Source: Chloroflexota bacterium (GTDB taxonomy: Bacteria; Chloroflexota; Dehalococcoidia; Bin125). From it: a stretch of 64,000 bases of DNA. Under the pieces are notes generated by a model. The model did no database searches and was not told the origin of the DNA. It saw only the letters and a program-made list of their open reading frames with translations. Position 1 is the first letter of the stretch. Every line of letters starts with the position of its first letter. Shown in pieces: positions 8,034 to 17,904 of this stretch. The position numbers and the translations under genes were made by a program. The stretch lies in contig QGNQ01000004.1 in NCBI GenBank assembly GCA_003228175.2, forward strand, positions 56,361 to 120,360, given 5' to 3'.

Positions 8034-9680
8034 TTGGCCTTGCTGCAACAGCTGATTCTGAACGCCCCCCGCCTGCCGACGAACATCGGCGCCAGCCTCC
8101 GTGAGACGGCGCGCACGAACCCTCGCGCCGACCTGCTGGCGGGAATGACGGTGGCGCTGGCCCTGGTGCCGGAAGCGGTCGCGTTCGCATTCGTTGCCGG
8201 CGTGGCGCCGATGGTGGGGCTCTACGCAGCGTTCATGATGGGTCTGCTGACCTCCATTTTTGGGGGCCGGCCGGGGATGATCTCCGGCGCCACGGGCGCG
8301 ACGGCCGTGGTGATGGTGTCGCTGGTCGCGACGAACGGGGTGGAGTACCTGTTCGCGGCGGTGGTCCTAGCGGGGGTAATTCAGATCATCGCCGGGGTCT
8401 TCAAGCTCGGGAAGTTCATTCGCCTGGTGCCGCACCCCGTGATGCTGGGGTTCGTAAACGGTCTCGCGATCGTGATCTTTCTGGCGCAGCTGGAGCAGTT
8501 CAAGGTGGAGGACGCCACAGGCGCGTCGGTCTGGATGGGTGGCAGCCTGCTGGCGATCATGCTGGTGTTGATCGCGGTGACGATGGCGATCATGTACTTC
8601 CTGCCCAAGCTCACGACGGCGGTGCCGGCCGGGCTGGTGGCGATCGTCTCGGTCACGCTGGCGGTGATCGCGCTGGACCTGGACACGCGCACGGTGATCG
8701 ATTTCGTGCGCGACATGGTGCCGGAGGATCAGGCGGCGACGATCAGTCTGGACGGCGGCTTGCCGACGTTCGGGATCCCGTCCGTGCCATTCAACATTGA
8801 GACGCTGCGCATCATCCTGCCGTTCGCGTTCCTGATCGCGGCGATCGGTCTGATCGAGTCGCTGCTGACGCTGACCCTGATCGACGAGATCACCGAGACG
8901 CGGGGGCAGCGCAACCGTGAATGCGTGGGGCAGGGCATCGCGAACACGACGAACGGGTTTTTCGGTGGGATGGGCGGCTGCGCGATGATCGGGCAGTCGA
9001 TGATCAACATCAAGTCCGGCGGGCGCGGCCGGCTCTCCGGCATCACGGCGGCGCTGGTCTTGCTGGCGCTGATTTTGGTCGGCGCGCGCTTGATCGAGAT
9101 CATCCCGCTGGCGGCGCTGGTGGGGGTGATGTTCATGGTCGTGATGTCGACGTTCGAGTGGTCGTCGCTGCGCATCCTGGGCAAGATCCCCCTGACCGAC
9201 GCGCTGATCATTGTGCTGGTATCAGCGATCACGGTGCTTTTCGACCTGGCCATCGCCGTGATCGTCGGCGTGATCGCGTCGGCGCTGGTCTTCGCCTGGA
9301 AGAACGCGCAGCACATCCACGCCGATACGTACCACGATGATCATGGGTACAAGGTGTACGACCTGCGCGGACCGGTGTATTTCGGTTCGATCGCGAACTT
9401 CAAGGATCTGTTTGACCCTCAGGGCGACCCGGATCACGTCGTGATCGAGTTTAAGCACTCGCGGATTAGCGATCACTCGGGCATTGAGGCGCTGGACTCG
9501 CTGGCGGAGCGCTATGCGTCACTGGGGAAGCGGTTGCATCTCCGGCATCTGAGCCCGGAGTGCCGGCAGTTGCTGCATCGGGCCGGGGACATGTGTGAGA
9601 TCAACGTCCTGGAAGATCCGCACTACCACGTGCCGGAGCACATGTTTAATGACCGGCTGGTCACGCCGAGGGCGGATTGA
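8034..9680 (+). CDS. SulP family anion permease with STAS domain
   Basis: 548 residues from a TTG start (weak GAGAAG upstream; a second TTG at 8040 is possible). The SulP signature [35 protein letters not shown] is at ~35-70, followed by about ten hydrophobic helices and a C-terminal STAS domain (~430-540, [16 protein letters not shown] ... [20 protein letters not shown]). Members carry sulfate, bicarbonate or other anions across the inner membrane; the sequence does not decide which. It is followed 4 nt later by a strong inverted repeat. Confidence 0.93.
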   Translation: MALLQQLILNAPRLPTNIGASLRETARTNPRADLLAGMTVALALVPEAVAFAFVAGVAPMVGLYAAFMMGLLTSIFGGRPGMISGATGATAVVMVSLVATNGVEYLFAAVVLAGVIQIIAGVFKLGKFIRLVPHPVMLGFVNGLAIVIFLAQLEQFKVEDATGASVWMGGSLLAIMLVLIAVTMAIMYFLPKLTTAVPAGLVAIVSVTLAVIALDLDTRTVIDFVRDMVPEDQAATISLDGGLPTFGIPSVPFNIETLRIILPFAFLIAAIGLIESLLTLTLIDEITETRGQRNRECVGQGIANTTNGFFGGMGGCAMIGQSMINIKSGGRGRLSGITAALVLLALILVGARLIEIIPLAALVGVMFMVVMSTFEWSSLRILGKIPLTDALIIVLVSAITVLFDLAIAVIVGVIASALVFAWKNAQHIHADTYHDDHGYKVYDLRGPVYFGSIANFKDLFDPQGDPDHVVIEFKHSRISDHSGIEALDSLAERYASLGKRLHLRHLSPECRQLLHRAGDMCEINVLEDPHYHVPEHMFNDRLVTPRAD

Positions 9681-9683
9681 GGT

Positions 9684-9714
9684 CGGCAACGCCCTAGACT
9701 GTCGGGCGTTGCCG
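9684..9714. terminator. 11-bp perfect inverted repeat after sulP
   Basis: CGGCAACGCCC and GGGCGTTGCCG are separated by 9 nt (TAGACTGTC). It begins 4 nt after the SulP stop, as a terminator would, but lacks a T-tract. Its loop contains a perfect TAGACT (9695-9700), the -10-like motif of this genome, so it may instead or also be an operator over the promoter of the DinB gene. Confidence 0.5.
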
Positions 9715-9756
9715 CCGGCCGGCGTCGGAGCGGCGCCCAGTCATCGAGGAGGTGCC

Positions 9757-10284
9757 ATGTCCACCGTCGAGTTCATCCGCGACACCCTGGACTTCGCGCA
9801 TCGGGCCCTGGCCGACGCACGCACCGGAACCGCCGAGCAACTGCACTACGTCCCTGATCACGGCAGCCACTCGATCGCCTGGTGCCTCTGGCACACGGCT
9901 CGGGTGGAGGACGCGATCGTCAACATGCGCATTCGCGGTGCGGCGCCGGTCTGGAACGCGGAGTGGGCGCAACGCACGGGGCTGCCGGCGGATGGATTTG
10001 GGACCGGCCTCTCGGATGAGGAAGCGCAGCGGGTGCGGATCACGTCGATGGAGGACTTCGCAGCCTACCAGGACGCGGTCTGGGCGCAGACAGCGGCCTT
10101 CCTGGACACGGCCGCGGACGCCGACTTGCAGCGTGAGGTGCCGGCGCGCCAGGGCACGGAGAGCGTGAGTCAGGCGATCTCCTTGCACATGCTGGGGCAC
10201 TTCAACGGACACCGCGGCGAGATCAACACGTTGCGCGGTATGCAGGGCATGCCCACGGTGATGGCGGCCCAAGGCACGCACTAA
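9757..10284 (+). CDS. DinB-like four-helix-bundle protein
   Basis: ATG 9757 follows an excellent CGAGGAGG, so the ORF-track start at 9595 is too long. 175 residues. Conserved metal-ligand histidines are seen in HSIAWCLWHTARVEDA and HMLGHFNGHRGEI, the DinB/mycothiol-dependent enzyme fold. Members include DNA-damage-induced proteins and thiol-dependent transferases or isomerases; the specific reaction is unknown. A promoter-like TAGACT lies within the inverted repeat just upstream. Confidence 0.8.
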   Translation: MSTVEFIRDTLDFAHRALADARTGTAEQLHYVPDHGSHSIAWCLWHTARVEDAIVNMRIRGAAPVWNAEWAQRTGLPADGFGTGLSDEEAQRVRITSMEDFAAYQDAVWAQTAAFLDTAADADLQREVPARQGTESVSQAISLHMLGHFNGHRGEINTLRGMQGMPTVMAAQGTH

Positions 10285-10320
10285 CGTGGTGGCGCCGGAT
10301 GCGATGGGATGGGAGTTGCG

Positions 10321-11076
10321 ATGAACACGCTGAACGTTCGTGATGAGGGCGCGGTCCGCGTCGTGCAGTTGGATCGGCCGGACGCGCTCAACGCGTTCAG
10401 CATTGAGCTGATGGACGAACTGTCCGACGCGTTCTTGGCCGCCGCCGAGGAGGCCAGCGTGCGGGTCCTGCTGCTGACGGGGGCCGGTCGTGCCTTCTCG
10501 GCGGGGGCCGACCTGAAGGGAAACCCGGACTATGTGCCGCGTCACGCCCTGCCGGGGCTGCTGAAGGCGATCATCGATTTTCCGAAGCCGTTCATCGTGG
10601 CGGTGAACGGGCTGGGAGTGGGGATCGGCGCGACGATCTGCGGACTGGCCGACCTCGTCTATATCGCCGAGGGGGCCCGGCTGCGTGCCCCGTTCTCGGC
10701 GCTGGGGCTGACGGCGGAGGCGGCGAGCACGGTTACGTTCCCGGCGCAGATGGGACGGCAGCGCGCGAACTGGTTCCTGCTCTCCGCGGAGTGGATGAGC
10801 GCCAGGGAGGTGGTCGACGCTGGGCTCGCGCTGGAGGTCCTGCCGGGCGAGGCGCTGCTGCCGCGCGCGATGGCGCAGGCCGCAAAGCTGGCGGCGCTGC
10901 CGCCGGCCTCCCTCTTGGCGACGAAGTCGCTGATTATGCAGCCGCTGCGAGCGCAGATGAAGGCGTCGTACGCGGAGGAGAACGTGCAGATGGCGGCCTT
11001 GCGCGGACAGCCAGCAAACGTAGAAGCGATCACCGCCTTCCGCGAGAAACGAGAGCCAGACTTCTCGTCGTTCTAA
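10321..11076 (+). CDS. enoyl-CoA hydratase/isomerase family protein
   Basis: GGGAG five nt upstream supports ATG 10321 over 10309. 251 residues, standard crotonase length. VVQLDRPDALNAFS, GRAFSAGADLKG (oxyanion-hole loop), IVAVNGLGVGIGATICGLADLVYIAEGARLRAPFSALGLTAEAASTVTFP are the diagnostic blocks. The Glu in LTAEAAS sits where crotonases have a catalytic acid. Likely acts on an acyl-CoA thioester in beta-oxidation or a related route; substrate unknown. Confidence 0.92.
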   Translation: MNTLNVRDEGAVRVVQLDRPDALNAFSIELMDELSDAFLAAAEEASVRVLLLTGAGRAFSAGADLKGNPDYVPRHALPGLLKAIIDFPKPFIVAVNGLGVGIGATICGLADLVYIAEGARLRAPFSALGLTAEAASTVTFPAQMGRQRANWFLLSAEWMSAREVVDAGLALEVLPGEALLPRAMAQAAKLAALPPASLLATKSLIMQPLRAQMKASYAEENVQMAALRGQPANVEAITAFREKREPDFSSF

Positions 11077-11175
11077 TTCGGCGGGGGCGAGTTCGGCAGG
11101 GCCAAGCGGGCGGCGGCGAGCCGGCACGCGGAGCGATGGCCCGGTCGTCCGACATTGGCCAACGAGTGCGCCCGG

Positions 11176-11181
11176 TAGGAT
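11176..11181 (+). promoter_or_regulatory. -10-like TAGGAT, probable leaderless start
   Basis: TAGGAT ends 6 nt before the ATG at 11188 and there is no Shine-Dalgarno sequence, so the transcript would begin at the start codon. Confidence 0.45.
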
Positions 11182-11187
11182 GTCGGC

Positions 11188-11985
11188 ATGCCGAAGCTCG
11201 CTGCCAGTGTCGCCTGGATGTTCCAGGAAGCGCCCTTACTTGAGCGTTTCGCGCTGGCCGCGTCGGCCGGGTTCGAGGCGGTCGAGGTGCAGGTCCCGTA
11301 TGCGGAGCCCGCGCAGGCGATCGCCGATCGGGTCCGCGACGCGGGCCTGCGCGTCGTGCTGATCAACACGCCGGACGCGGTCGCCGCGATCCCCGGCGAG
11401 GAGCGCGCTTTCCAGGCGGGCATGACGCGCGCCCTGGAGTATGCGTCCACGCTGGGGTGCGAGCAGGTGCACTGCATGGCGGGGCGCAGCGCCGGCCCGG
11501 CGGCGGAGGCGGCCTTCATCGCCAACCTGCGTTGGGCAGCCGACGCAGCCGAATCGCAGGGGGTACGGATCAACTTGGAGCCGCTCAACACGACCGACAA
11601 TCCCGGCTACTTCCTCACGAGCAGCACGCAAGCGGCCGCAATCATCGAGGCGGTGGGGCGCGACAACATGCGCTTGCAGTTCGACTGCTATCACATGCAG
11701 ATCATGCAGGGCCGCCTGTCGGAGACGATTCGACAGCAGCTCGATCTGATCGGGCACATCCAGATCGGCGGGGTGCCCGGCCGGCATGAGCCCGATGCGG
11801 CGCAAGAGATCAACTACCCGTACCTGCTCGGCCACATCGATGCCCTGGGCTTCGACGGCTGGGTGGGCTGTGAGTACCGGCCTCGCGCCGGGAGCATGGA
11901 CGGGTTGGAGTGGGCGCGGCCCTACGGCGTGGCGGCACCCGTCGCGACGCGGACGGGGGCTGCGCAGAAAGGGACAAGCGCATGA
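11188..11985 (+). CDS. hydroxypyruvate isomerase-like TIM-barrel protein
   Basis: 265 residues. The AP-endonuclease-2-like TIM-barrel pattern of Hyi is clear: [103 protein letters not shown] and GWVGCEYRP, with the metal-binding Glu, Asp, His and Glu in place. Hyi converts hydroxypyruvate to tartronate semialdehyde; many homologues act on other sugars. It overlaps the SDR by ATGA, so a small polyol or sugar-acid pathway is likely. Confidence 0.9.
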   Translation: MPKLAASVAWMFQEAPLLERFALAASAGFEAVEVQVPYAEPAQAIADRVRDAGLRVVLINTPDAVAAIPGEERAFQAGMTRALEYASTLGCEQVHCMAGRSAGPAAEAAFIANLRWAADAAESQGVRINLEPLNTTDNPGYFLTSSTQAAAIIEAVGRDNMRLQFDCYHMQIMQGRLSETIRQQLDLIGHIQIGGVPGRHEPDAAQEINYPYLLGHIDALGFDGWVGCEYRPRAGSMDGLEWARPYGVAAPVATRTGAAQKGTSA

Positions 11986-12743
11986 GCACGACGACGAATC
12001 CTGTCGCATTGATCACGGGCGCCGGCTCCGGCGTGGGCCGGGCCTCGGCGCTGGCGCTCCTGCGCGAGGGCTACGCGGTCGTCTTGGCCGGGCGCCGCGA
12101 GGATCGGTTGACGGAGACGCGTGAGCTGGCGGGAGAGGATGGCGCGCGCGCGACCGTGGTGGTGGCGGACCTGTCGGACGCGGACTCGGTGAGCGCCCTG
12201 TTCGGGCGGGTGCGAGAGGACCTCGGTCGCCTAGACGTGCTGTTCAACAACGCCGGGGGCGGCGCGCCGCCGGTGCTGTTGGAGGATCTGACGCTGGAGC
12301 AGTGGCGTCGCGTGGTTGACGTCAACCTCACGGGGGCGTTCCTGTGCACCCAGGAGGCGTTCCGAATCATGAAGGCGCAAGCGCCCATGGGGGGACGGAT
12401 CATCAACAACGGTTCGATCTCGGCGGACCGGCCACGCCCCAACTCTGCGCCCTATACCGCCACGAAGCACGCGATGACGGGACTGACGAAGTCGACCTCC
12501 CTGGATGGCCGCAAGTACGACATCGCCTGCGGGCAGATTGACATCGGCAACGCCGCGACGAAGATGACGGCGGTGATGAGCAAAGGCATCGCGCAGGCCA
12601 ACGGCACGATGGCGACGGAACCGACGATGGACGTGGACGCCGTCGCGCAGGCCATCGTCTACATGGCGGGGCTGCCGCTGGACGCCAACGTGCTCTCCCT
12701 GACGGTCATGGCGACGAAGATGCCGTTGGTCGGCCGGGGCTGA
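11982..12743 (+). CDS. SDR family NAD(P)-dependent oxidoreductase
   Basis: ATG 11982 overlaps the upstream TGA (ATGA). 253 residues. Cofactor motif GAGSGVGRA near the N-terminus, NNAGGGAPP, catalytic Ser in NGSISADRP and YTATKHA as the active-site Tyr-x3-Lys. A classical SDR, reducing or oxidising a carbonyl/hydroxyl. Being sandwiched between an Hyi homologue and a methyltransferase with overlaps suggests it acts on a sugar-acid-like compound. Confidence 0.92.
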   Translation: MSTTTNPVALITGAGSGVGRASALALLREGYAVVLAGRREDRLTETRELAGEDGARATVVVADLSDADSVSALFGRVREDLGRLDVLFNNAGGGAPPVLLEDLTLEQWRRVVDVNLTGAFLCTQEAFRIMKAQAPMGGRIINNGSISADRPRPNSAPYTATKHAMTGLTKSTSLDGRKYDIACGQIDIGNAATKMTAVMSKGIAQANGTMATEPTMDVDAVAQAIVYMAGLPLDANVLSLTVMATKMPLVGRG

Positions 12744-13378
12744 TGGCCGACGACGGCTCGCCCTTCGTCGAGGGGCACTTCCAGCGTGTCGACGAGTCGG
12801 ACGACGCGCTGTTCTATCGCGAGGCGCGGCTGGTTACGCACATCGACGACGGCGCGATCGCGGCGCTGCGGGCGCACTACGCGACGATCTTCCCCGCCCA
12901 GAGCGCCGTGTTGGACCTGATGAGCAGTTGGGTGTCGCACTTCCCGGCGGACTTCCGTCCAGGACGCGCGGCGGGGCTGGGCATGAACGCGGCCGAGCTC
13001 GACGCCAACCCCGCGCTGACTGAGCGAGCCACGCAGGATCTCAACCGCGCGCCCACGCTGCCCTATTCGGACGCGAGCTTCGATGTCGTGACGATCGCGG
13101 TCAGCGTGCAATACCTGACGCAACCGGTGGCGGTCTTCGGCGAGATTCAGCGGGTGCTGCGGCCGGGTGGGATCTGCGCCGTGTCGTTCTCGAATCGCTG
13201 CTTCCCAACGAAGGCGGTCGCGCTGTGGTCGGCCATGAACGACGCGGGCCACGCGCAGATCGTGGAAGCCTACTTCACGCAGGCGGGGGGCTTCGACGCC
13301 GCGGAATCGTTGCGCTTGCCGACGGACGTGGGAGCCGACCCGATGTTCGTCGTGCAGGCGCGGCGACCGGCCCCCTAG
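12743..13378 (+). CDS. class I SAM-dependent methyltransferase-like protein
   Basis: The start overlaps the SDR stop by one base (TGATG). 211 residues. APTLPYSDASFDVVTIAVSVQYL and EIQRVLRPGGICAVSFSNRCFP are the methyltransferase-11 motifs II and III. Motif I is unusual: AVLDLMSSWVSHFP lacks the usual glycine-rich E/DxGxGxG. That variant occurs in a known subgroup of plant and bacterial homologues, but it leaves SAM binding uncertain. Third gene of the Hyi-SDR unit. Confidence 0.75.
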   Translation: MADDGSPFVEGHFQRVDESDDALFYREARLVTHIDDGAIAALRAHYATIFPAQSAVLDLMSSWVSHFPADFRPGRAAGLGMNAAELDANPALTERATQDLNRAPTLPYSDASFDVVTIAVSVQYLTQPVAVFGEIQRVLRPGGICAVSFSNRCFPTKAVALWSAMNDAGHAQIVEAYFTQAGGFDAAESLRLPTDVGADPMFVVQARRPAP

Positions 13379-13428
13379 CCCATAGCGGTGCGTTGGCGAG
13401 ACTGTGCCTCTGCACGAAAGGACGGCTC

Positions 13429-14130
13429 ATGCCCGATCTGACACCCGAGCTCATCGCGGAGCTGCAAACGCTCGACACCCCAACGGTCTGCAACGCCCTG
13501 GAGCTCGTCGCACCGGAGCGACGCGGCTACGGCTACACGACCCAACCGCTGGTCTGCACGCGGCCGGGACTGCCGCCGGTCGTCGCGATTGCGCGGACGG
13601 CGTCGATCCGCGCGGCGCACCCCAGCGACCTGGCCGGTGCAGAGGCGCGGAAGCTCAGCGACTCGTACTACGCGTACATCGACGGGGGCCCGAAGCCGAG
13701 CGTCGTGGTGATTCAGGACCTGGACGCCGATCCGGGCTATGGGGCTCTCTGGGGTGAGGTGAACAGCAACATCCACAAGGGCTTGGGCTGCCGGGGCGTG
13801 ATCACGGACGGCAGCGTGCGTGACCTGCCGGATGCCGCCGAGGGCTTCCAGATGATGGCCGGGCGCGTGGGGCCATCGCACGCCTGGGTACACGTCGTGG
13901 ACTTCTCCCGGCCGGTGACGGTGGCGGGGATGCGCGTGCGCGACGGCGACCTCATCCATGCGGACCAGCACGGTGCGGTCGTGATCCCGTTCGAGGTCGC
14001 AGACAAGCTCAAGCAGGCGGCCGATCTGATCAGCCGGCGCGAGCACGTGATCATCACGGCGGCGCAGCAGCCCGGCTTCGGCATCGAGGCGCTGCGCCAG
14101 GCGCAGGGCAGCGCCGCCGAGATTCACTGA
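13429..14130 (+). CDS. RraA-like / dimethylmenaquinone methyltransferase-fold protein
   Basis: ATG 13429 with GAAAGGAC upstream. 233 residues. The family core GCRGVITDGSVRD and the C-terminal ADQHGAVVIPFEVADKL are present, with the Arg and Asp used for metal and substrate binding in HMG/CHA aldolase relatives. Homologues act as class II aldolases or oxaloacetate decarboxylases, or as the RNase E inhibitor RraA. Given the neighbouring Hyi-like isomerase, a lyase on a small oxo-acid fits better than RNase control. Confidence 0.85.
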   Translation: MPDLTPELIAELQTLDTPTVCNALELVAPERRGYGYTTQPLVCTRPGLPPVVAIARTASIRAAHPSDLAGAEARKLSDSYYAYIDGGPKPSVVVIQDLDADPGYGALWGEVNSNIHKGLGCRGVITDGSVRDLPDAAEGFQMMAGRVGPSHAWVHVVDFSRPVTVAGMRVRDGDLIHADQHGAVVIPFEVADKLKQAADLISRREHVIITAAQQPGFGIEALRQAQGSAAEIH

Positions 14131-14227
14131 CCACGAGCGCGCACGGTCGCCTCTGGCCTGGGGCGCCCGGCGGACAATCGGGTCATGACCGATTGTCCGC
14201 CAGCGGACGGCTTGGGCGGGCGCGGGC

Positions 14228-16672
14228 TCAGTCGTCGTGGATGGGCCCGGTGACGGCGAGCGCGACGAGTTCCTGGTAGGCCGCCTCGTCGATGTTGAGA
14301 TCCTGCGTCAGAATCTCGCGGCAATGCTCGCCGAAGCAGGGGGAGGGATGGGGCGTGGGGATCGGCGTCCCGTCCAGCTGCCAGGGACCGGCGGGCATCC
14401 AGTGCGTGCCCGACTCGGGATGGGTGACGCGCTGCAAGAATCCTCGCTCGATCAGCTGCGGGTGCGGATCTTCGTAGACGTCGCGCATAGGCAGCACGCG
14501 CGCCGCCGCGACACCGATCGCGCCGAGCGCGGTCTCCGCGGCGCGGGCGTCCTGCCCCGCGCACCAGCCGTTGATGATCGCGTCGAGCGCCTCCTCATTC
14601 GCCTTGCGCGCGGGCTCCGTGGCGAAGCGCTCGTCCGCAGCGAGCTCCGGCTGGCCAAGGTGCGACGCCAGTGCGGCGAAGCTCACGTCCGACTCCGCCG
14701 CCAGCGCCAGCCAGTCGCCGTCGGCGGCGGCGTAGACGTTGTGCGGCGCGACGCGGGGGTGGCGGTTACCGGTTGGGCGCCGCACGACGCCGTTTGCCTC
14801 GTACTCCAGGACCGCGTCGCCAACGTGCACCGCGACGGACTCCAGCATCGCGCCATCGATGCGGACGGGTTCGCCGGTGCGCTCGCGGTGATTGAGCGCG
14901 CTGAGGATGGCGCCGGCCAGGTAATAGCCCGAAAGCGGGTCCGGGATCAGGCCGCCGGTGTTGGCGCCGCGATCGCCCGCATAGCCGTGGATCGAGGAGA
15001 GTCCGGCCATCGGTTCGGTGGTGGCGCCGTTGGCCGGGTATTCGGCGAAGGGGCCGGTCGTGCCGTAGCCGGAGATCGAGGCCCAGATGATCCCGGGCCG
15101 CTTGGCGTTGAGCGACTCCAGGGTGATGCCCCAGTTGGGCATGACATGGGGGCTGAAGTTGTCCGCCACGACATCGAATTGGGGCAGCAGGTCCCAGAAG
15201 ATCTGAGCGCCGCGCGGGTGCCTCATGTCCAACGTGAGCGAACGCTTGTTGAGGTTGACGCTGTTGTACATGCCGTTCGTGTTGAGGCGGTGCTGTTTGA
15301 TGGCGGAGTTTTGCACCGCCGCCGGCACCGGCGCGCCGGCCCCACGCCAGACGTCGGGGCGGGTGGGCGCCTCGATCTGCACGACGTCGGCCCCCAGCAG
15401 AGCGAGCTGTTCCGTGCCCCAGGTGCCGGCCCAGGCCTGGGTGAAGGCGAGCACGCGCACGCCTTGCAGGGGCAGGTTGGCGGGAGGCATGTCCGCGGAA
15501 GGCACGTCCGCGGGCCGCGCCTTCACGCTCCCGGTGGCGAGGGCGGCGGTAGGCATGATCTCGCCGTCGTGCTCGCCCAGTCGCGGCGCGGAGCGACGCA
15601 GCGCCCAAGGGATCTGGGGCATTTGGGCGAAGGCGCCGGAGGCGTGGGCTTCGCGTCCCTCGATCTGGGTGGGCACGAAGAAGTGGCGCGCGCCCAGTTG
15701 CTCGTCGCTTCGGAGTGCCGGGATGTCCTGCATTGCGCCGGTAATGCAGCGCAGCTTGAGCAGGCCGTGCAGGATCTCGTTGCGCTGCCGGCCGGCGACG
15801 GCCTCCGCGGTGCGCAGCCGCAGACGCGTCATGTCCGTTTGGTGCCGGCCCAGGAGCGGCGAGTACTCGGTGTCATCGGCGAGGTCCGGCATACCCAGGA
15901 AGCGCATCGCGTCCGGGAACTTGCCCCAATCACCGAAGCCGAAGTTGATCAGGCCGTCGGCGGCGTGAAAGAGCTGCGACGGCTCCCCCCGATGCTTGGG
16001 CCCGCCGGGCCCGTAGTCGAGCTCCTCGCGTCCGCTGAAGAGGCCGACGGTGGCCCAGGGCACGGTCGTCATGCAGGCGGCTTCGAGCTCGCTGACGTCC
16101 GCGCAGACGCCGCTGCCGCCCCGGGCCCGACGCAAGAGCGCGGCGGCGGCGGCATTGAACCCGGCAATGCCAGCCAGGTAGCCGGTCTGGCGCACGGGGA
16201 GCTGCAGCGGCGGCTCCTCCTGGTAACGCGTCACGAAGGACCAGCCGCTGCGGGCGCAGGCAGTGAGGTTGTTGCCGGGCGCCGCGGCCAGCGGGCCCTC
16301 CAGACCGTGCGGCGTGATGGAAAGGTGAATCCCGTCGATCGGCAGCGCCTCAACGGCGGCCTGCACAACGGCCGGCCAGGGCCGCGCCTCGCTCGTCACC
16401 AGGACGGCCGCGCCGCTGGCGAGCTGGGCCGCATCCGCGTCGCTGCGGATCAGGCAGGAGCGCTTGTTCCAGTTGGCGTAGGCGTGCAGAAGCGATCGCT
16501 CTGGGCCGGGCTGGTCGTCGAGGAAGGGGGGCTCGCGCCGCAGCGGATGGCCGTCGGGCGGCTCCGCCAGCACGACGTCGGCGCCCATGTCGCCAAAGAG
16601 ACGGGCGGCCCAGGCCCCCGACAGTCGGCTGGACAGGTCCACGACGCGCAGGCCGTCGAATGCGGCGCTCAT
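14228..16672 (-). CDS. tandem-domain type III (CaiB/BaiF) CoA-transferase
   Basis: Start MSAAFDGLRVVDL at 16672 has GAGGGAG five nt upstream. 814 residues, two CaiB domains. The N-terminal one (~1-390) has the family opening FGDMGADVVLAEPP but Gly (RQTGYLAG) at the catalytic-Asp position. The C-terminal one (~410-814) has LPLQGVRVLAFTQAWAGTWGTEQLALLGADVVQIEAP and LIPDPLSGYYLAG, where the Asp is kept. Type III enzymes move CoA between carboxylic acids through an enzyme-bound aspartyl anhydride. One active site per fused pair is inferred. Substrates unknown. A similar fusion lies at 60298. Confidence 0.9.
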   Translation of the reverse strand: MSAAFDGLRVVDLSSRLSGAWAARLFGDMGADVVLAEPPDGHPLRREPPFLDDQPGPERSLLHAYANWNKRSCLIRSDADAAQLASGAAVLVTSEARPWPAVVQAAVEALPIDGIHLSITPHGLEGPLAAAPGNNLTACARSGWSFVTRYQEEPPLQLPVRQTGYLAGIAGFNAAAAALLRRARGGSGVCADVSELEAACMTTVPWATVGLFSGREELDYGPGGPKHRGEPSQLFHAADGLINFGFGDWGKFPDAMRFLGMPDLADDTEYSPLLGRHQTDMTRLRLRTAEAVAGRQRNEILHGLLKLRCITGAMQDIPALRSDEQLGARHFFVPTQIEGREAHASGAFAQMPQIPWALRRSAPRLGEHDGEIMPTAALATGSVKARPADVPSADMPPANLPLQGVRVLAFTQAWAGTWGTEQLALLGADVVQIEAPTRPDVWRGAGAPVPAAVQNSAIKQHRLNTNGMYNSVNLNKRSLTLDMRHPRGAQIFWDLLPQFDVVADNFSPHVMPNWGITLESLNAKRPGIIWASISGYGTTGPFAEYPANGATTEPMAGLSSIHGYAGDRGANTGGLIPDPLSGYYLAGAILSALNHRERTGEPVRIDGAMLESVAVHVGDAVLEYEANGVVRRPTGNRHPRVAPHNVYAAADGDWLALAAESDVSFAALASHLGQPELAADERFATEPARKANEEALDAIINGWCAGQDARAAETALGAIGVAAARVLPMRDVYEDPHPQLIERGFLQRVTHPESGTHWMPAGPWQLDGTPIPTPHPSPCFGEHCREILTQDLNIDEAAYQELVALAVTGPIHDD

Positions 16673-16804
16673 ATCGGCTCCCTCAGTCTGCGGTTGCGGC
16701 CCAGTATCGCAAGTCCTGCCGTCCATGGAAGCACATAAGCAGGGGCGAGCGCACGGGTGAGACGCGCGATACTGAGCCCGCTTGGTTGGCGGACCGGAGC
16801 GGGC

Positions 16805-17893
16805 ATGATTGAGGAGTCCGTACCGCAGCCCCTGCGCCTGGCGGCAGCCATCGCGTGGCGAGTGCTGGTGGTGGCGGCGGCGGTGGTGGTGGTCGCGTTC
16901 ATCGTGGCGAAGCTGCGAATCATCGCGATCCCGTTCTTCGTGGGCCTGTTGGTCGCGACACAGCTTGTGCCCGTGGTTGACGGGATGGAACGCCGCGGCG
17001 CCCCGCGCTGGGCGGCCGCGCTGGCGGCGCTGGTGCTGGCCCTCGCTCTGCTCGCGGGCCTCGCGGCGGCGTTGGTGGGGACGGTGATCGCGGACTTCGA
17101 TCGCTTGGACGTGAATTTCGAAGGCGGCTTGGAGGAGATCGGCGACTTCCTCGTCGAGAGTCTGGATGTCCCGCGAGAGGACGTCGATGAGGGCATCGAT
17201 GATCTACTGAGCAACCTGCGCGACAACTCCAGCACCATTCTGGGCGGCGTATTCAGCGGCGCATCGCTGGCGCTGGAGCTGGCGGCGGGCACGATTCTGA
17301 CCGTGATGGTCTTGTTCTTCGCACTCAAGGATGGCCGCTCCATGTGGGAGTGGACGCTGCGCTTGGCGCCCGAATCGCGACGTGAGGACGCGCGGGCGAT
17401 CGGCCAGCAGACCTGGGCGATCTTGCGCGCGTACTTCCGCGGCACGGCGACGGTGGCGCTGATCGATGCGGTCTTCATCGGCATCGCGCTGTTGCTGATC
17501 GGCGTGCCGCTGGTCGTCCCGCTGGCCGTGTTGACGTTCTTCGCCGCGTTCATCCCGATCGTAGGGGCGGTGGCGACGGGGATCGTGGCGGTGCTGGTGG
17601 CGCTGGTGGCCGAGGGTGTGACGGACGCGGTGCTGGTGGGGCTGGCGGTACTCGCCGTGCAGCAGATCGAGGGCAACGTGGTTGCGCCGGTGCTGGTGGG
17701 TCGGCGGCTCTCCCTGCATCCGATGGTGGTGATTCTGTCGGTCGCGACGGGCGGCATCATCTGGGGGGTGCTGGGCGCGGCGATCGCGGTGCCGCTGGTC
17801 GCGGTGGTCTCGGGGCTCGCGGCGTACCTGAGCGCGTCGGAGCCCAACGAGGCCGCTTCTGATTCAGAGGGGCCCGCGCCAGCGACGGAATAG
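16805..17893 (+). CDS. AI-2E family transporter (PerM-like)
   Basis: ATG 16805 follows GGAG at good spacing and is preferred to GTG 16757. 362 residues with about seven or eight hydrophobic segments. PFFVGLLVATQLVPVVDGMERRG, GTATVALIDAVFIGIALLLIGVPLVVPLAVLTFFAAFIPIVGAVATGIVAVLVAL and QQIEGNVVAPVLVGRRLSLHP are hallmark blocks. The family are inner-membrane permeases, some exporting AI-2 and others Na+/H+ antiporters; the substrate cannot be inferred. Confidence 0.9.
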   Translation: MIEESVPQPLRLAAAIAWRVLVVAAAVVVVAFIVAKLRIIAIPFFVGLLVATQLVPVVDGMERRGAPRWAAALAALVLALALLAGLAAALVGTVIADFDRLDVNFEGGLEEIGDFLVESLDVPREDVDEGIDDLLSNLRDNSSTILGGVFSGASLALELAAGTILTVMVLFFALKDGRSMWEWTLRLAPESRREDARAIGQQTWAILRAYFRGTATVALIDAVFIGIALLLIGVPLVVPLAVLTFFAAFIPIVGAVATGIVAVLVALVAEGVTDAVLVGLAVLAVQQIEGNVVAPVLVGRRLSLHPMVVILSVATGGIIWGVLGAAIAVPLVAVVSGLAAYLSASEPNEAASDSEGPAPATE

Positions 17894-17904
17894 GGCGGAA
17901 ATCC

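Noticed and set aside
14237-16738. 833-aa plus ORF opposite the tandem CoA-transferase
   Set aside because: Antisense shadow; low-complexity Gly/Arg/Val composition and no family resemblance.
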